From positions 2,005,496-2,069,495 of the forward strand of contig NZ_JQLU01000005.1 of NCBI RefSeq assembly GCF_000744375.1: a stretch of 64,000 nt of DNA. The letters run 5' to 3'. The DNA is from Carnobacterium gallinarum DSM 4847 (GTDB lineage Bacteria; Bacillota; Bacilli; Lactobacillales; Carnobacteriaceae). How positions within the stretch are numbered: the first letter of the stretch is position 1; each line of letters starts with the position of its first letter. Positions 41,874 through 50,536 of the stretch are shown here, in pieces. The position numbers were made by a program, and so were the translations under genes. The notes beneath the pieces were generated by a model. It made no database searches. It had not been told where the DNA came from and saw nothing but the letters and a program-made list of their open reading frames with translations.

Positions 41874-42650
41874 ATGAGTTTAGATAGTTTTAAAATGAAT
41901 CTTTTTAGTCTTGAAGGGAAAGCAGCAATCGTAACAGGTGGGAATACTGGTTTAGGACAAGGGTATGCAGTGGCATTAGCAGAAGCTGGAGCAGACTTAT
42001 TTATTCCAACATTTGATAATAATTGGGATGAAACACGAGCGTTAATCGAAAGTAAAGGTCGCCGTGCTGAATTTATTCAATTAGATTTAACAAAAGAAGA
42101 TTCGCCTAAAAAAGTTGTGGATGCCTGTTTAGCAGCTTATGGTAAAATTGATATCTTAATCAACAATGCTGGAACAATTCGTCGTGCACCGTTATTGGAA
42201 TACAAAGCGGAAGACTGGAATGCCGTAATGAATATTAATCTAAATGCGGTTTATTTCTTAAGTCAAGAAGTTGCTAAAGTTATGGTAAAACAAGAAAGTG
42301 GAAAAATCATCAATATTGCCTCAATGCTTTCATTCCAAGGTGGAAAATTCGTACCGCCTTATACAGCTAGTAAACATGGGGTTGCTGGGATTACGAAAGC
42401 ATTTGCGAATGAATTAAGTGTGCATAATGTTCAAGTGAATGCCATTGCACCTGGATATATTAAAACAGCAAATACAGAACCAATTCGTCAAGATCCAGCA
42501 CGTAATAAAGAAATTCTAGATCGTATTCCAGCAGGTCGTTGGGCAGATCCCGAAGATTTGATGGGAACAGCAGTCTTCTTAGCAAGTAAAGCGTCTGACT
42601 ATGTGACAGGACACATTCTTGCAGTTGATGGCGGTTGGTTAGTTAGATAA
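41874..42650 (+). CDS. kduD: 2-deoxy-D-gluconate 3-dehydrogenase / KduD
   Basis: 258 aa short-chain dehydrogenase. Reduces 2,5-diketo-3-deoxygluconate to KDG with NADH. Cofactor motif TGGNTGLGQG (about 22-31), NNAG (about 97), catalytic Ser (IASMLSF) and YTASK. Completes the uronate route kduI-kduD-kdgK-kdgA. AGGAGG ribosome site. Confidence 0.93.
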   Translation: MSLDSFKMNLFSLEGKAAIVTGGNTGLGQGYAVALAEAGADLFIPTFDNNWDETRALIESKGRRAEFIQLDLTKEDSPKKVVDACLAAYGKIDILINNAGTIRRAPLLEYKAEDWNAVMNINLNAVYFLSQEVAKVMVKQESGKIINIASMLSFQGGKFVPPYTASKHGVAGITKAFANELSVHNVQVNAIAPGYIKTANTEPIRQDPARNKEILDRIPAGRWADPEDLMGTAVFLASKASDYVTGHILAVDGGWLVR

Positions 42651-42734
42651 TTAGGTAAATGATAGCTGAACTCAATTCTTAGTTGGGTTCAGTTTTTTAG
42701 TGAAAAAATGTAAGCAAATGAAAGAGGGACAATC

Positions 42735-43529
42735 ATGTCAAAAATGACGTTAGCACTTTTAAATCAAAACAATGAGATTCAAAAAAGCCGAACAGCCGAA
42801 GAAACCGTTTATTTAGATTATCTAGCTGACTATCAAGCAGGTGATAAATTACGTTTAACAATTGAAGTGCCAAATGCCTATTATATGGTTCAACTGGATG
42901 AAACGTTAAATCCATCTTTACTTTATTTAACTGGTACAACATGGGACTATGAAATTCCAACAAGCGAAGAAGCGGTTCGTGCTTATTCTCCAAAAGCCTT
43001 TATAGGTAAAAAGCATTATAGTACAGCAAGAGTAGCAACAGAAGCAGAAATTACAGCATATCAAAACTTAGCGTTAAATCCACATGATCAAAAGCAAGAA
43101 AGTGGTGCTTACCCGCATGCAGTCGCTAATGTCGAAACACGGAATGACTCGACTTTCTTTGCACGAAATGCGATTGACGGAGTTATGGCGAATCAGAATC
43201 ATGGATCATATCCATATCAATCGTGGGGAATTAATCAACAAGCAGATGCCTTGATCCGAATCGACTTTGGACGTAATGTTAAAATTGATCAAGTTGCACT
43301 AGTTTTACGTGGTGATTATCCTCATGATAGTTATTGGACTGAAGTTAAATTAGAGTTTTCGGATAATTCTAATGAAACTCTTAATTTGGATAAGGTTTTG
43401 GACCATCAATTTTTTAATTTTAATCCGCGTATAATTCAATGGGTGGAATTAAAAGAATTAAAAAAAGCAGAAGATGAATCGCCTTTCCCAGCTTTAACAC
43501 AGATCAAAGTTTTCGGTATAAATGGCTGA
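42735..43529 (+). CDS. Cytoplasmic protein with F5/8 type C (galactose-binding) fold
   Basis: 264 aa, no signal peptide. The N-terminal 90 residues are beta-rich (YLADYQAGDKLRLTIEVPNAYYMVQLDE). The C-terminal half is a discoidin-like jelly roll: NVETRNDSTFFARNAIDGV, SWGINQQADALIRIDFGRNVKIDQVALVLRGDYPHDSYW. Last gene of the kdg operon, 84 bases after kduD, without an own promoter that I can see. An intracellular sugar-binding or sugar-processing role in uronate catabolism is plausible but unproven. Confidence 0.7.
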   Translation: MSKMTLALLNQNNEIQKSRTAEETVYLDYLADYQAGDKLRLTIEVPNAYYMVQLDETLNPSLLYLTGTTWDYEIPTSEEAVRAYSPKAFIGKKHYSTARVATEAEITAYQNLALNPHDQKQESGAYPHAVANVETRNDSTFFARNAIDGVMANQNHGSYPYQSWGINQQADALIRIDFGRNVKIDQVALVLRGDYPHDSYWTEVKLEFSDNSNETLNLDKVLDHQFFNFNPRIIQWVELKELKKAEDESPFPALTQIKVFGING

Positions 43530-43542
43530 TTAACACTAGTTT

Positions 43543-43578
43543 AACCTTTCTTGTTTGATCAATAAGAAAGGTTTTTAT
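43543..43578 (+). terminator. Terminator of the kdg operon
   Basis: AACCTTTCTT (43543-43552) pairs with AAGAAAGGTT (43564-43573), then TTTTT. The following 250 bp to 43829 are AT-rich upstream sequence of the surface protein gene; nothing else seen. Confidence 0.85.
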
Positions 43579-43829
43579 AATGGGCAATTTCTATGTTTAT
43601 GTTTTTTAAAAAAATGTATATATAAATAAAAACTTATGTTAGAATAAGATTAAAGTTGGTTTTTTGTGTTATTTTTAATCATTTTAATGTTATTATAATC
43701 TTAGTTGGAAGCCTTTTATTAGACAAAGTTATTTTGGGGATTATTGTTATTGATTGTTCAAAGATGAACAAAAATTGATAGCTAGAATTGCTAGAGTCAA
43801 AAAGGTTTTATATTTTAGGAGGATGATTA

Positions 43830-46800
43830 ATGAAGAAAATGGCAGTAGTATTTTTGATTGGGAATTTGATGTATATGAGTGCAGCACCTGCAATCGTAAG
43901 CGCAGAACCACTAGTTTCTGACACGAGTGCAGTGACAGACTCATCTGTAGTTTCAGAGGATAGTAGCTCTGAAATGGTCGATTCATCAAGTGAAGAACCA
44001 CAAAAAAATGAAGTTGATAAGAGTGAAGAATTAACAAATTCGGATGAAAATAAAATCACAAGCGAAACACCTAGCATTGAGGATAGTTCAGAAGCTGTCA
44101 AAGATTCTAGTGAGGTGGTTGATTCTGAAGTGAAACCAGCAAGTAGTGTGGAAAGCGCTGTTAAACCAGAATCAAGCAGCGATGTGAATACAGCTGCAGA
44201 TGTGTCACCGAAATTAGTTGATACTGGGGTTGCTGGAACAAGTAATTGGCACTATTCACCAGTAGATAAAACCTTATCTATTGGTGCGGGAACATTAACA
44301 GGCGATGAATTTAAAAATATTTATGAAGAAACGAGACCAAATGTACTTGAAAAGGTTATCTTTGAAGGGCCGGTTAATTTAACAGGAAGTGCTGAAAAAT
44401 TATTTTGGGATTTAGGTTCAAAGGTCTCAGAAATTCAAAATTTATCTTATTTAAATACTTCACAAGTTACGAACATGGCGTATATGTTTGCAAATATGAG
44501 AGATTTAATAAGCTTGGATGTGAGTCAGTTTGATACGTCGCAAGTCACAGATATGGCACACATGTTTATGAATGTGGGTAAAGTAGAAAGTTTAGATGTG
44601 AGTCATTTTAATACCTCAAAAGTGACGAATATGAAAGAAATGTTTTATGAAATGAGAGCGTTAAATCAGTTAGATGTGAGTCGTTTTGATACAAGTAAGG
44701 TGACGAATATGAATGGTATGTTTTACTCAGGGTTGAGCTCATTAATTACTCAGTTAGATGTGAGTCATTTTGATACGTCGCAAGTGACGGATATGGAATT
44801 GATGTTCAAAGGTTTAGGAAATGTCTCTTCTTTGGATTTGAGTAACTTTGATACTAGCAAAGTTACAACTATGCGTGCAATGTTTACTACGATGAAGAGT
44901 ATTGAAAGCTTAGATCTGAGTTCTTTTGATACAAGTAATGTGACCAGTTTTGAAATGATGTTTTATTCGATGAATAAATTAACAGATTTAGATGTGAGTA
45001 GTTTTAACACAAGTAAAGCTACTAATACCGCTACTATGTTTGCAATTACCGAGGCTTTGTATAAGTTAGATGTGAGTTCTTTTGATACAACAAATGTAAC
45101 CACACAAAAAGGTATGTTTTCTAGTGCAGCGGTACATGAGCTGACTCTTGGAACTAACTTTCACTTTTTAGGTACGGAATCAGAACTATGGGAAGCTAAT
45201 AGTGGTCGTAGTAATAGCGATTATACAGGACTCTGGATAAATCTTGGTTCTGGAACGCTTCTTGATCCAAAAGGTTCAGCATTAACAGCTGAAAGCTTGA
45301 TGCAAACGTATGATGGAACAACAATGGCAGATACCTATATTTGGGAAAGAAATAAAGTTGAATTAAATGCACATGATTCAGAAATTTATGTAGGAGATAC
45401 TTGGAATCCAGTCGATAACTTCGATAATGCTATTGATAAAGATGGAAACCCCGTTGATTTCAAAGATGTAACAGTAACAGGAACCGTAGATACAACCAAA
45501 GCAGGAACTTACAAACTTACGTATAGTTACGATGGCGTAAGTAAGGCAATCACCGTAATCGTAAAAGCCAGACAAACAGCAGTGAATGCTCATGATTCAG
45601 AAATGTACGTGGGAGATAGCTGGACACCTCAAGACAACTTCGATAATGCCGTAGATAAAGATGGAAATCCTGTTGATTTCAAAGATGTAACTGTGACAGG
45701 AACCGTTGATACCACAAAAGCCGGAACATACAAAATCACCTATAGTTATGATGGAGTAAGTAAAGAAATCACCGTAACCGTGAAAGCCATCCAAACAGCA
45801 GTAACCGCTCATAATTCAGAAATATATGTAGGGGATAAATGGACACCTCAAGACAACTTCGATAACGCCGTAGACAAAGATGGAAACCCCGTTGACTTCA
45901 AAGATGTTAAAGTAACAGGAGCTGTTGATACAACCAAAGCAGGAACTTACAAAATTATCTATAGTTATGATGGAGTAAGTATAGAAATCACCGTAACTGT
46001 AAAGGATCATGGACCAGTACATGTAGTGGCACCACTTATTAATCAGCCTTATGCTGGCGATACGGTCATTACTGGAACTCTAGCTACTAAAGGAACAGCA
46101 GCAGACGGAACAGAAACAAGAATTACCTACAATGGAACGGCTGCTTGGATTACAATTAATGGGAAAATGTATAACAATGTTGTTGCTTATACAGTTGATA
46201 GTAATCAACGTTTTAGTTTAACTTTACCAAATAGTATTGTGCTAAAAGCTGGAGATGAAATTCGGGCATTTGCTATTCCAGGGATAATTGATGAACCGAA
46301 TAAATTTGGGCAAGTCAAATATGATTTAGGTCAAGCGGATGCAAAAACCATCCAAACTGCAGTCAATGCCCATAATTCAGAAATGTATGTAGGGGGCAAA
46401 TGGAAATCAGAAGATAATTTTGATAACGCCGTAGATAAAGATGGAAAACCAATTGGCTTTAAAGATGTTAAAGTAACAGGAACTGTTGATACAACCAAAG
46501 CCGGAACTTACAAAATCACGTATAGTTATGATGGAGCTACAAAAGAAATCATCGTAACCGTAAAAACCATCCAAACTGCAGTCAATGCCCATAATTCAGA
46601 AATGTATGTAGGGGGCAAATGGACACCTCAAGACAACTTCGATAACGCCGTAGACAAAGATGGAAACCCCGTTGACTTCAAAGATGTTAAAGTAACAGGA
46701 ACTGTTGATACAACTAAAGCCGGAACTTACAAAATCACGTATAGTTATGATGGAGCTACAAAAGAAATCACCGTAACCGTAAAAACCATCCAAACTGCAG

Positions 46801-47906
46801 TCAATGCCCATAATTCAGAAATGTATGTAGGGGACAAGTGGAAATCAGAAGATAATTTTGATAACGCCGTTGATAAAGATGGAAAATCAATTGACTTTAA
46901 AAACGTAACAGTAACCGGAACTGTTGATACAACCAAAGCCGGAACTTACAAAATCACGTATAGCTATGATGGAGCTACAAAAGAAATCACCGTAACCGTA
47001 AAAACCATCCAAACCGCAGTCAATGCCCATAATTCAGAAATGTATGTAGGGGACAAGTGGAAATCAGAAGATAATTTTGATAACGCAGTAGACAAAGATG
47101 GAAAATCAATTGACTTTAAAAATGTAACAGTAACCGGAACTGTTGATACAACCAAAGCCGGAACTTACAAAATCACGTATAGTTATGATGGAGCTACAGA
47201 AGAAATCACCGTAACCGTAAAAACCATCCAAACTGCAGTCAATGCCCATAATTCAGAAATGTATGTAGGGGACAAGTGGAAATCAGAAGATAATTTTGAT
47301 AACGCCGTAGATAAAGATGGAAAACCAATTGGCTTTAAAGACGTAACAGTAACAGGAACCGTTGATACAACCAAAGCTGGAACTTACAAAATCACGTATA
47401 GTTATGATGGAGCTACAAAAGAAATCACCGTAACCGTAAAAACAGTAGCTCATAAAATTGTGATTAATGCTCATGACTTAACTATTTACGAGGGAGATTC
47501 TTGGATAAACTCAGATGATTTTGACAATGCCGTTGATGAAAATGGAAATCCCGTTGAGTTTGAAAAAATTACAGTAACCGGAACTGTTGATACAACCAAA
47601 GCAGGAGCTTACAAAATTATCTATAGCTATCATGGCGTAAGTAAAGAAATTACAGTAACCGTGAAAGCCAAAGCAATCAGTAAGCCGAATCCTAGTGAAC
47701 CAGGAGACACTAATAGTTCATCAAATAACAACAATTCAGGAACAAATACTGGTTCAACAAACGAAAATAATCAATCAAAAGAAGAAATCGCAACTTTCCC
47801 GCAAACTGGAGAGCAAGTTGGACTTAATCCACTTCTCTTAGGAATTGCATTTGTTGGAATAGCAACAGCTTTCTTAATAAAAAGAAAAAATAAATTTAGT
47901 AAATAA
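43830..47906 (+). CDS. Sortase-anchored surface protein with BspA-type LRRs and Big_3 repeats
   Basis: 1358 aa. Signal peptide about 1-26 (cleavage after VSA). A Ser/Glu/Val-rich stretch to about 130 is followed by about ten DUF285/BspA-like leucine-rich units (about 185-430; pattern LDVSxFDTSxVTxMxxMF). Then come nine about 73-aa Ig-like Big_3 repeats (about 510-1280; NAHxSEMYVGDxW...DNAVDKDG...TVDTTKAGTYKITYSYDG). A different Ig-like insert follows repeat 3. A Ser/Asn linker, FPQTGE sortase motif, hydrophobic span and KRKNK tail end the protein. Such proteins stand out from the wall and bind host or environmental ligands. AGGAGG ribosome site. The near-identical repeats are prone to copy-number change. 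Confidence 0.9.
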   Translation: MKKMAVVFLIGNLMYMSAAPAIVSAEPLVSDTSAVTDSSVVSEDSSSEMVDSSSEEPQKNEVDKSEELTNSDENKITSETPSIEDSSEAVKDSSEVVDSEVKPASSVESAVKPESSSDVNTAADVSPKLVDTGVAGTSNWHYSPVDKTLSIGAGTLTGDEFKNIYEETRPNVLEKVIFEGPVNLTGSAEKLFWDLGSKVSEIQNLSYLNTSQVTNMAYMFANMRDLISLDVSQFDTSQVTDMAHMFMNVGKVESLDVSHFNTSKVTNMKEMFYEMRALNQLDVSRFDTSKVTNMNGMFYSGLSSLITQLDVSHFDTSQVTDMELMFKGLGNVSSLDLSNFDTSKVTTMRAMFTTMKSIESLDLSSFDTSNVTSFEMMFYSMNKLTDLDVSSFNTSKATNTATMFAITEALYKLDVSSFDTTNVTTQKGMFSSAAVHELTLGTNFHFLGTESELWEANSGRSNSDYTGLWINLGSGTLLDPKGSALTAESLMQTYDGTTMADTYIWERNKVELNAHDSEIYVGDTWNPVDNFDNAIDKDGNPVDFKDVTVTGTVDTTKAGTYKLTYSYDGVSKAITVIVKARQTAVNAHDSEMYVGDSWTPQDNFDNAVDKDGNPVDFKDVTVTGTVDTTKAGTYKITYSYDGVSKEITVTVKAIQTAVTAHNSEIYVGDKWTPQDNFDNAVDKDGNPVDFKDVKVTGAVDTTKAGTYKIIYSYDGVSIEITVTVKDHGPVHVVAPLINQPYAGDTVITGTLATKGTAADGTETRITYNGTAAWITINGKMYNNVVAYTVDSNQRFSLTLPNSIVLKAGDEIRAFAIPGIIDEPNKFGQVKYDLGQADAKTIQTAVNAHNSEMYVGGKWKSEDNFDNAVDKDGKPIGFKDVKVTGTVDTTKAGTYKITYSYDGATKEIIVTVKTIQTAVNAHNSEMYVGGKWTPQDNFDNAVDKDGNPVDFKDVKVTGTVDTTKAGTYKITYSYDGATKEITVTVKTIQTAVNAHNSEMYVGDKWKSEDNFDNAVDKDGKSIDFKNVTVTGTVDTTKAGTYKITYSYDGATKEITVTVKTIQTAVNAHNSEMYVGDKWKSEDNFDNAVDKDGKSIDFKNVTVTGTVDTTKAGTYKITYSYDGATEEITVTVKTIQTAVNAHNSEMYVGDKWKSEDNFDNAVDKDGKPIGFKDVTVTGTVDTTKAGTYKITYSYDGATKEITVTVKTVAHKIVINAHDLTIYEGDSWINSDDFDNAVDENGNPVEFEKITVTGTVDTTKAGAYKIIYSYHGVSKEITVTVKAKAISKPNPSEPGDTNSSSNNNNSGTNTGSTNENNQSKEEIATFPQTGEQVGLNPLLLGIAFVGIATAFLIKRKNKFSK
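45358..47670 (+). repeat. Nine tandem 219-bp Big_3 coding repeats
   Basis: Repeat units of 219 bp; units 4 to 8 (about 46350-47440) are almost identical at the DNA level, while the first and last have diverged. A 330-bp unrelated insert (about 46010-46340) separates repeats 3 and 4. Two units (46745-46936 and 46964-47155) match so closely that even their antisense translations agree residue for residue. Confidence 0.93.
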
Positions 47907-47919
47907 GAATAGAAACAAA

Positions 47920-47949
47920 GAAGAGCAGAGTTTTTTATCTGCTCTTTTT
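47920..47949 (+). terminator. Terminator of the surface protein gene
   Basis: AAGAGCAGA (47921-47929) pairs with TCTGCTCTT (47938-47946), then T run. Confidence 0.88.
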
Positions 47950-48618
47950 AATATGAATGAAAGAGGAACCATTCAGACTTTGTGATTTGTTACTAGTTCA
48001 ACCTAAAATTTTTAATAAACTGTTATTTTAATAGATTTTAGTTTGGAAATACTGTACAAGGTTGGTTACAAAACTATCCAATCCAGATTATTTAATATAG
48101 ATTATGAAGGTTAAAACGAAAAAAAGGATTTAGGTCTTACCAGAACCAAAAGGCGGAGAAGGTAAACCAGAATTAGGTGAGAGTGAACGGTTACGTATAA
48201 GCGTATCAACAAGTAATCGTGGAAATTAGTCCAATTGTTGACTTGATATTGACATTAGAACAAGCCGTAACCTAGGCAGGCACTAATCGAAAATCTTCAG
48301 CCGAAAGGACTTTGACTTTACTAGAATTAAGTATCAATAAATAACGATATAAATCATATGTTTAAGCTGTAACACTACAGAATTATAGTGTTTTTTTTGT
48401 CACGTTATGGGGTTAAAATAGATAGAAATTAAGCTTGTAAATGGATGCATTTATGGGTATATTAAGATGAGCTAAGAAAATTAGAGCTAAAAAGTGAACT
48501 TTTTTCAATTAGATAGATATTGTATACTAGATAGGTAGGAGAACCCTTAATAATAAGATTATTTTAATTAGTAGAATAGAAATACGGATACAAAGTATTA
48601 AATGAGATGAGGGTCCCG
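47950..48618. other. Gene-poor stretch with degenerate coding traces
   Basis: No intact gene. At about 48133-48228 a short frame reads VLPEPKGGEGKPELGESE then stops, and about 48237-48340 reads PIVDLILTLEQAVT then stop, then AGTNRKSSAERTLTLLE, which looks like decayed coding sequence of unknown origin. ACACTA/TAGTGT with eight T at about 48370-48401 resembles a terminator. The last 200 bp are AT-rich upstream sequence of the next gene. Confidence 0.5.
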
Positions 48619-50196
48619 ATGGAGATAAATTTTAAACTATTTAAACAAGATAAGTTCAATCGTGATGAATTTGGGTCTAGAGTGGTCTATTATAAAAAAT
48701 ATTTTTTAATCAATGAATTACGTAGCTTAGGATTGAAATTAACAGGAAAAACAGGAGAAAAATTTAGTAATCAGGAACATCTACCTGAATGGTTTTTATA
48801 CCCAGAATCGTTAATTAAACAAATAATTATTGAGTTTACAGATTTTGAAGAAGAGACAGTAATCAATGAAGCAATAAACAAATACTTATCATCTTTTGAA
48901 AAGAGACATCCTACAATTACTGTATATGAGATTTTTCAAATATCTTTGCCACAAAAAATTCTATTAGGAATGAACTTTTTTATAAACTTTACTTACAATT
49001 CAGAACATAGCTTTGAACAAGTTGATTTTATTGAATCCTTGAAATCAATTGGTTTTTCAGAAAGAGATACGGTCTTTGATTGGAAAAAAAGTGAATCTCA
49101 GCGACTACTTCAATTAATAAAAAATTCTGATTTGTCAGAAACTATTCAGTTATCAGAAGGCGTCTATGAGAAACAGCCAGAACAACAAAAAATCACTAAA
49201 GAAATAGCAGAAATAAAGTCAGCAAACAAACAAGAAGTAGAAAAGCAGGCAGAAAAAACGTTTGCTAAAGTTCAGACCTTGATGGAACAATTGGATCAGA
49301 AATTAGCAGAAGTAGCATTAGAGTTAGTTCAACAGCATTCGCCGAATGAGGCAATGATCAAATCCTATCAAGTAATAGAAGATCAAATAAAGCAATTAAA
49401 AGAAGTACTTCCTAAAATACTTGTGAAATTTAAAAACTTAAGTCACAAGGCACAAGAATTCATTTTATTAGAAGATAAGATGAACAAACTTGAAAAACAA
49501 AGTTATACTCTTAAAGAAACATTGAAGAAATCTCAGCTACCTGTTTCAGAGAGTGAAGATAAAAGTCTGACTGATTCTAATCAAGTAGATGGATTAAATC
49601 AGAAAGTAGAATATCTTGAGATTCAGAATTTTAGATTAAAACAGAAAACAAAACAATTAGAAGTAAAAATAATCAGTGAGAAACGTCAACGAGATAAGCG
49701 GATTAGACAATTAAAAATGGATCAAAGTAAACTTCAACAAGAAAATCAACTTCTTCAAGAAAAGTTAATGTTACAAGAGGAACAGCCTATCGATTCGCCA
49801 GAATCTCTATTCAATAGTGGTAGAATCCGAAGCGTAGATAAGTATAAAGGTTCGCATAAAATGTCTGTCAAAGAGTATAAAAATATGATTAGAACGATTA
49901 ACTACTTAGAATATACGTGGTCGATTTATCAAAAATATACAGAAAAACTAGATACAAAAACTAGTGATGTCGATTTAAAGATTATTATGAAAAAAATTAA
50001 AAAAGAAAAAATTCAACAATTTGTCTATAATCATACATTAAATGACATAACACCAAGAGTAACGATTAAAAAAGTACCCTTACGTGGCAAAGCAATTGTG
50101 GTTATCTCAAATAAAGATTTTCGATTGTGTTGTATGATGGAAGAACAATATCATCTAATGCAAACGGCTGTTCGTTATATCCAAAAAATGAATTAA
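48619..50196 (+). CDS. Coiled-coil hypothetical protein
   Basis: 525 aa, no signal peptide, no membrane span. The N-terminal part (about 1-175) is mixed, with INFTYNSEHSFEQVDFIESLKSIGFSE. From about 190 to 400 it is long charged coiled coil (EQLDQKLAEVALELVQQ, KQKTKQLEVKIISEKRQRDKRIRQLK). A compact C-terminal domain (about 420-525) follows, ending RGKAIVVISNKDFRLCCMMEEQYHLMQTAVRYI. ATG 48619 follows ATGAGGG by 5 bases. Stands alone between two surface protein genes with its own terminator. Not recognised; the C-terminal domain might bind a nucleic acid or a partner protein, but I have no direct evidence. Confidence 0.75.
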   Translation: MEINFKLFKQDKFNRDEFGSRVVYYKKYFLINELRSLGLKLTGKTGEKFSNQEHLPEWFLYPESLIKQIIIEFTDFEEETVINEAINKYLSSFEKRHPTITVYEIFQISLPQKILLGMNFFINFTYNSEHSFEQVDFIESLKSIGFSERDTVFDWKKSESQRLLQLIKNSDLSETIQLSEGVYEKQPEQQKITKEIAEIKSANKQEVEKQAEKTFAKVQTLMEQLDQKLAEVALELVQQHSPNEAMIKSYQVIEDQIKQLKEVLPKILVKFKNLSHKAQEFILLEDKMNKLEKQSYTLKETLKKSQLPVSESEDKSLTDSNQVDGLNQKVEYLEIQNFRLKQKTKQLEVKIISEKRQRDKRIRQLKMDQSKLQQENQLLQEKLMLQEEQPIDSPESLFNSGRIRSVDKYKGSHKMSVKEYKNMIRTINYLEYTWSIYQKYTEKLDTKTSDVDLKIIMKKIKKEKIQQFVYNHTLNDITPRVTIKKVPLRGKAIVVISNKDFRLCCMMEEQYHLMQTAVRYIQKMN

Positions 50197-50207
50197 CCAT
50201 TTTCGCC

Positions 50208-50248
50208 ATCCACCAAGAATGAGTGCATTCATTCTTGGTGGATTTTGT
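50208..50248 (+). terminator. Terminator of the coiled-coil gene
   Basis: ATCCACCAAGAAT (50208-50220) pairs with ATTCTTGGTGGAT (50231-50243), then TTTTG. The 290 bp to the next gene are AT-rich; TATTAT at about 50497 may be its -10. Confidence 0.88.
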
Positions 50249-50536
50249 TCTATATCAATTAATAATTGATATTTATTGTATAGAAAAATTAATTTAATTT
50301 TATTTATTTATGGATTTTTAAAACGATTTAATAACGTTTATATATTGGTTAGGAAATTACTTATAAGAGCTTTGGTTGCGTTTTATAAGCATTTGTTCAA
50401 TGTTGTTTAAATTAGTAGTTTGTTAAAAATAACTAAGAATTAAAAAAAGAAAGATTAAAAATCACAGTATTTTGTTTTCGTTTTTTCATTTTCTTATATT
50501 ATGATAGGAAAATACTTAATTTTAAGGGAGCAGAAA

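Noticed and set aside
45378..47474. A series of minus-strand ORFs of 61-71 codons across the surface protein repeats
   Set aside because: Antisense shadows of the 219-bp coding repeats; their regular spacing merely reflects the repeat period.
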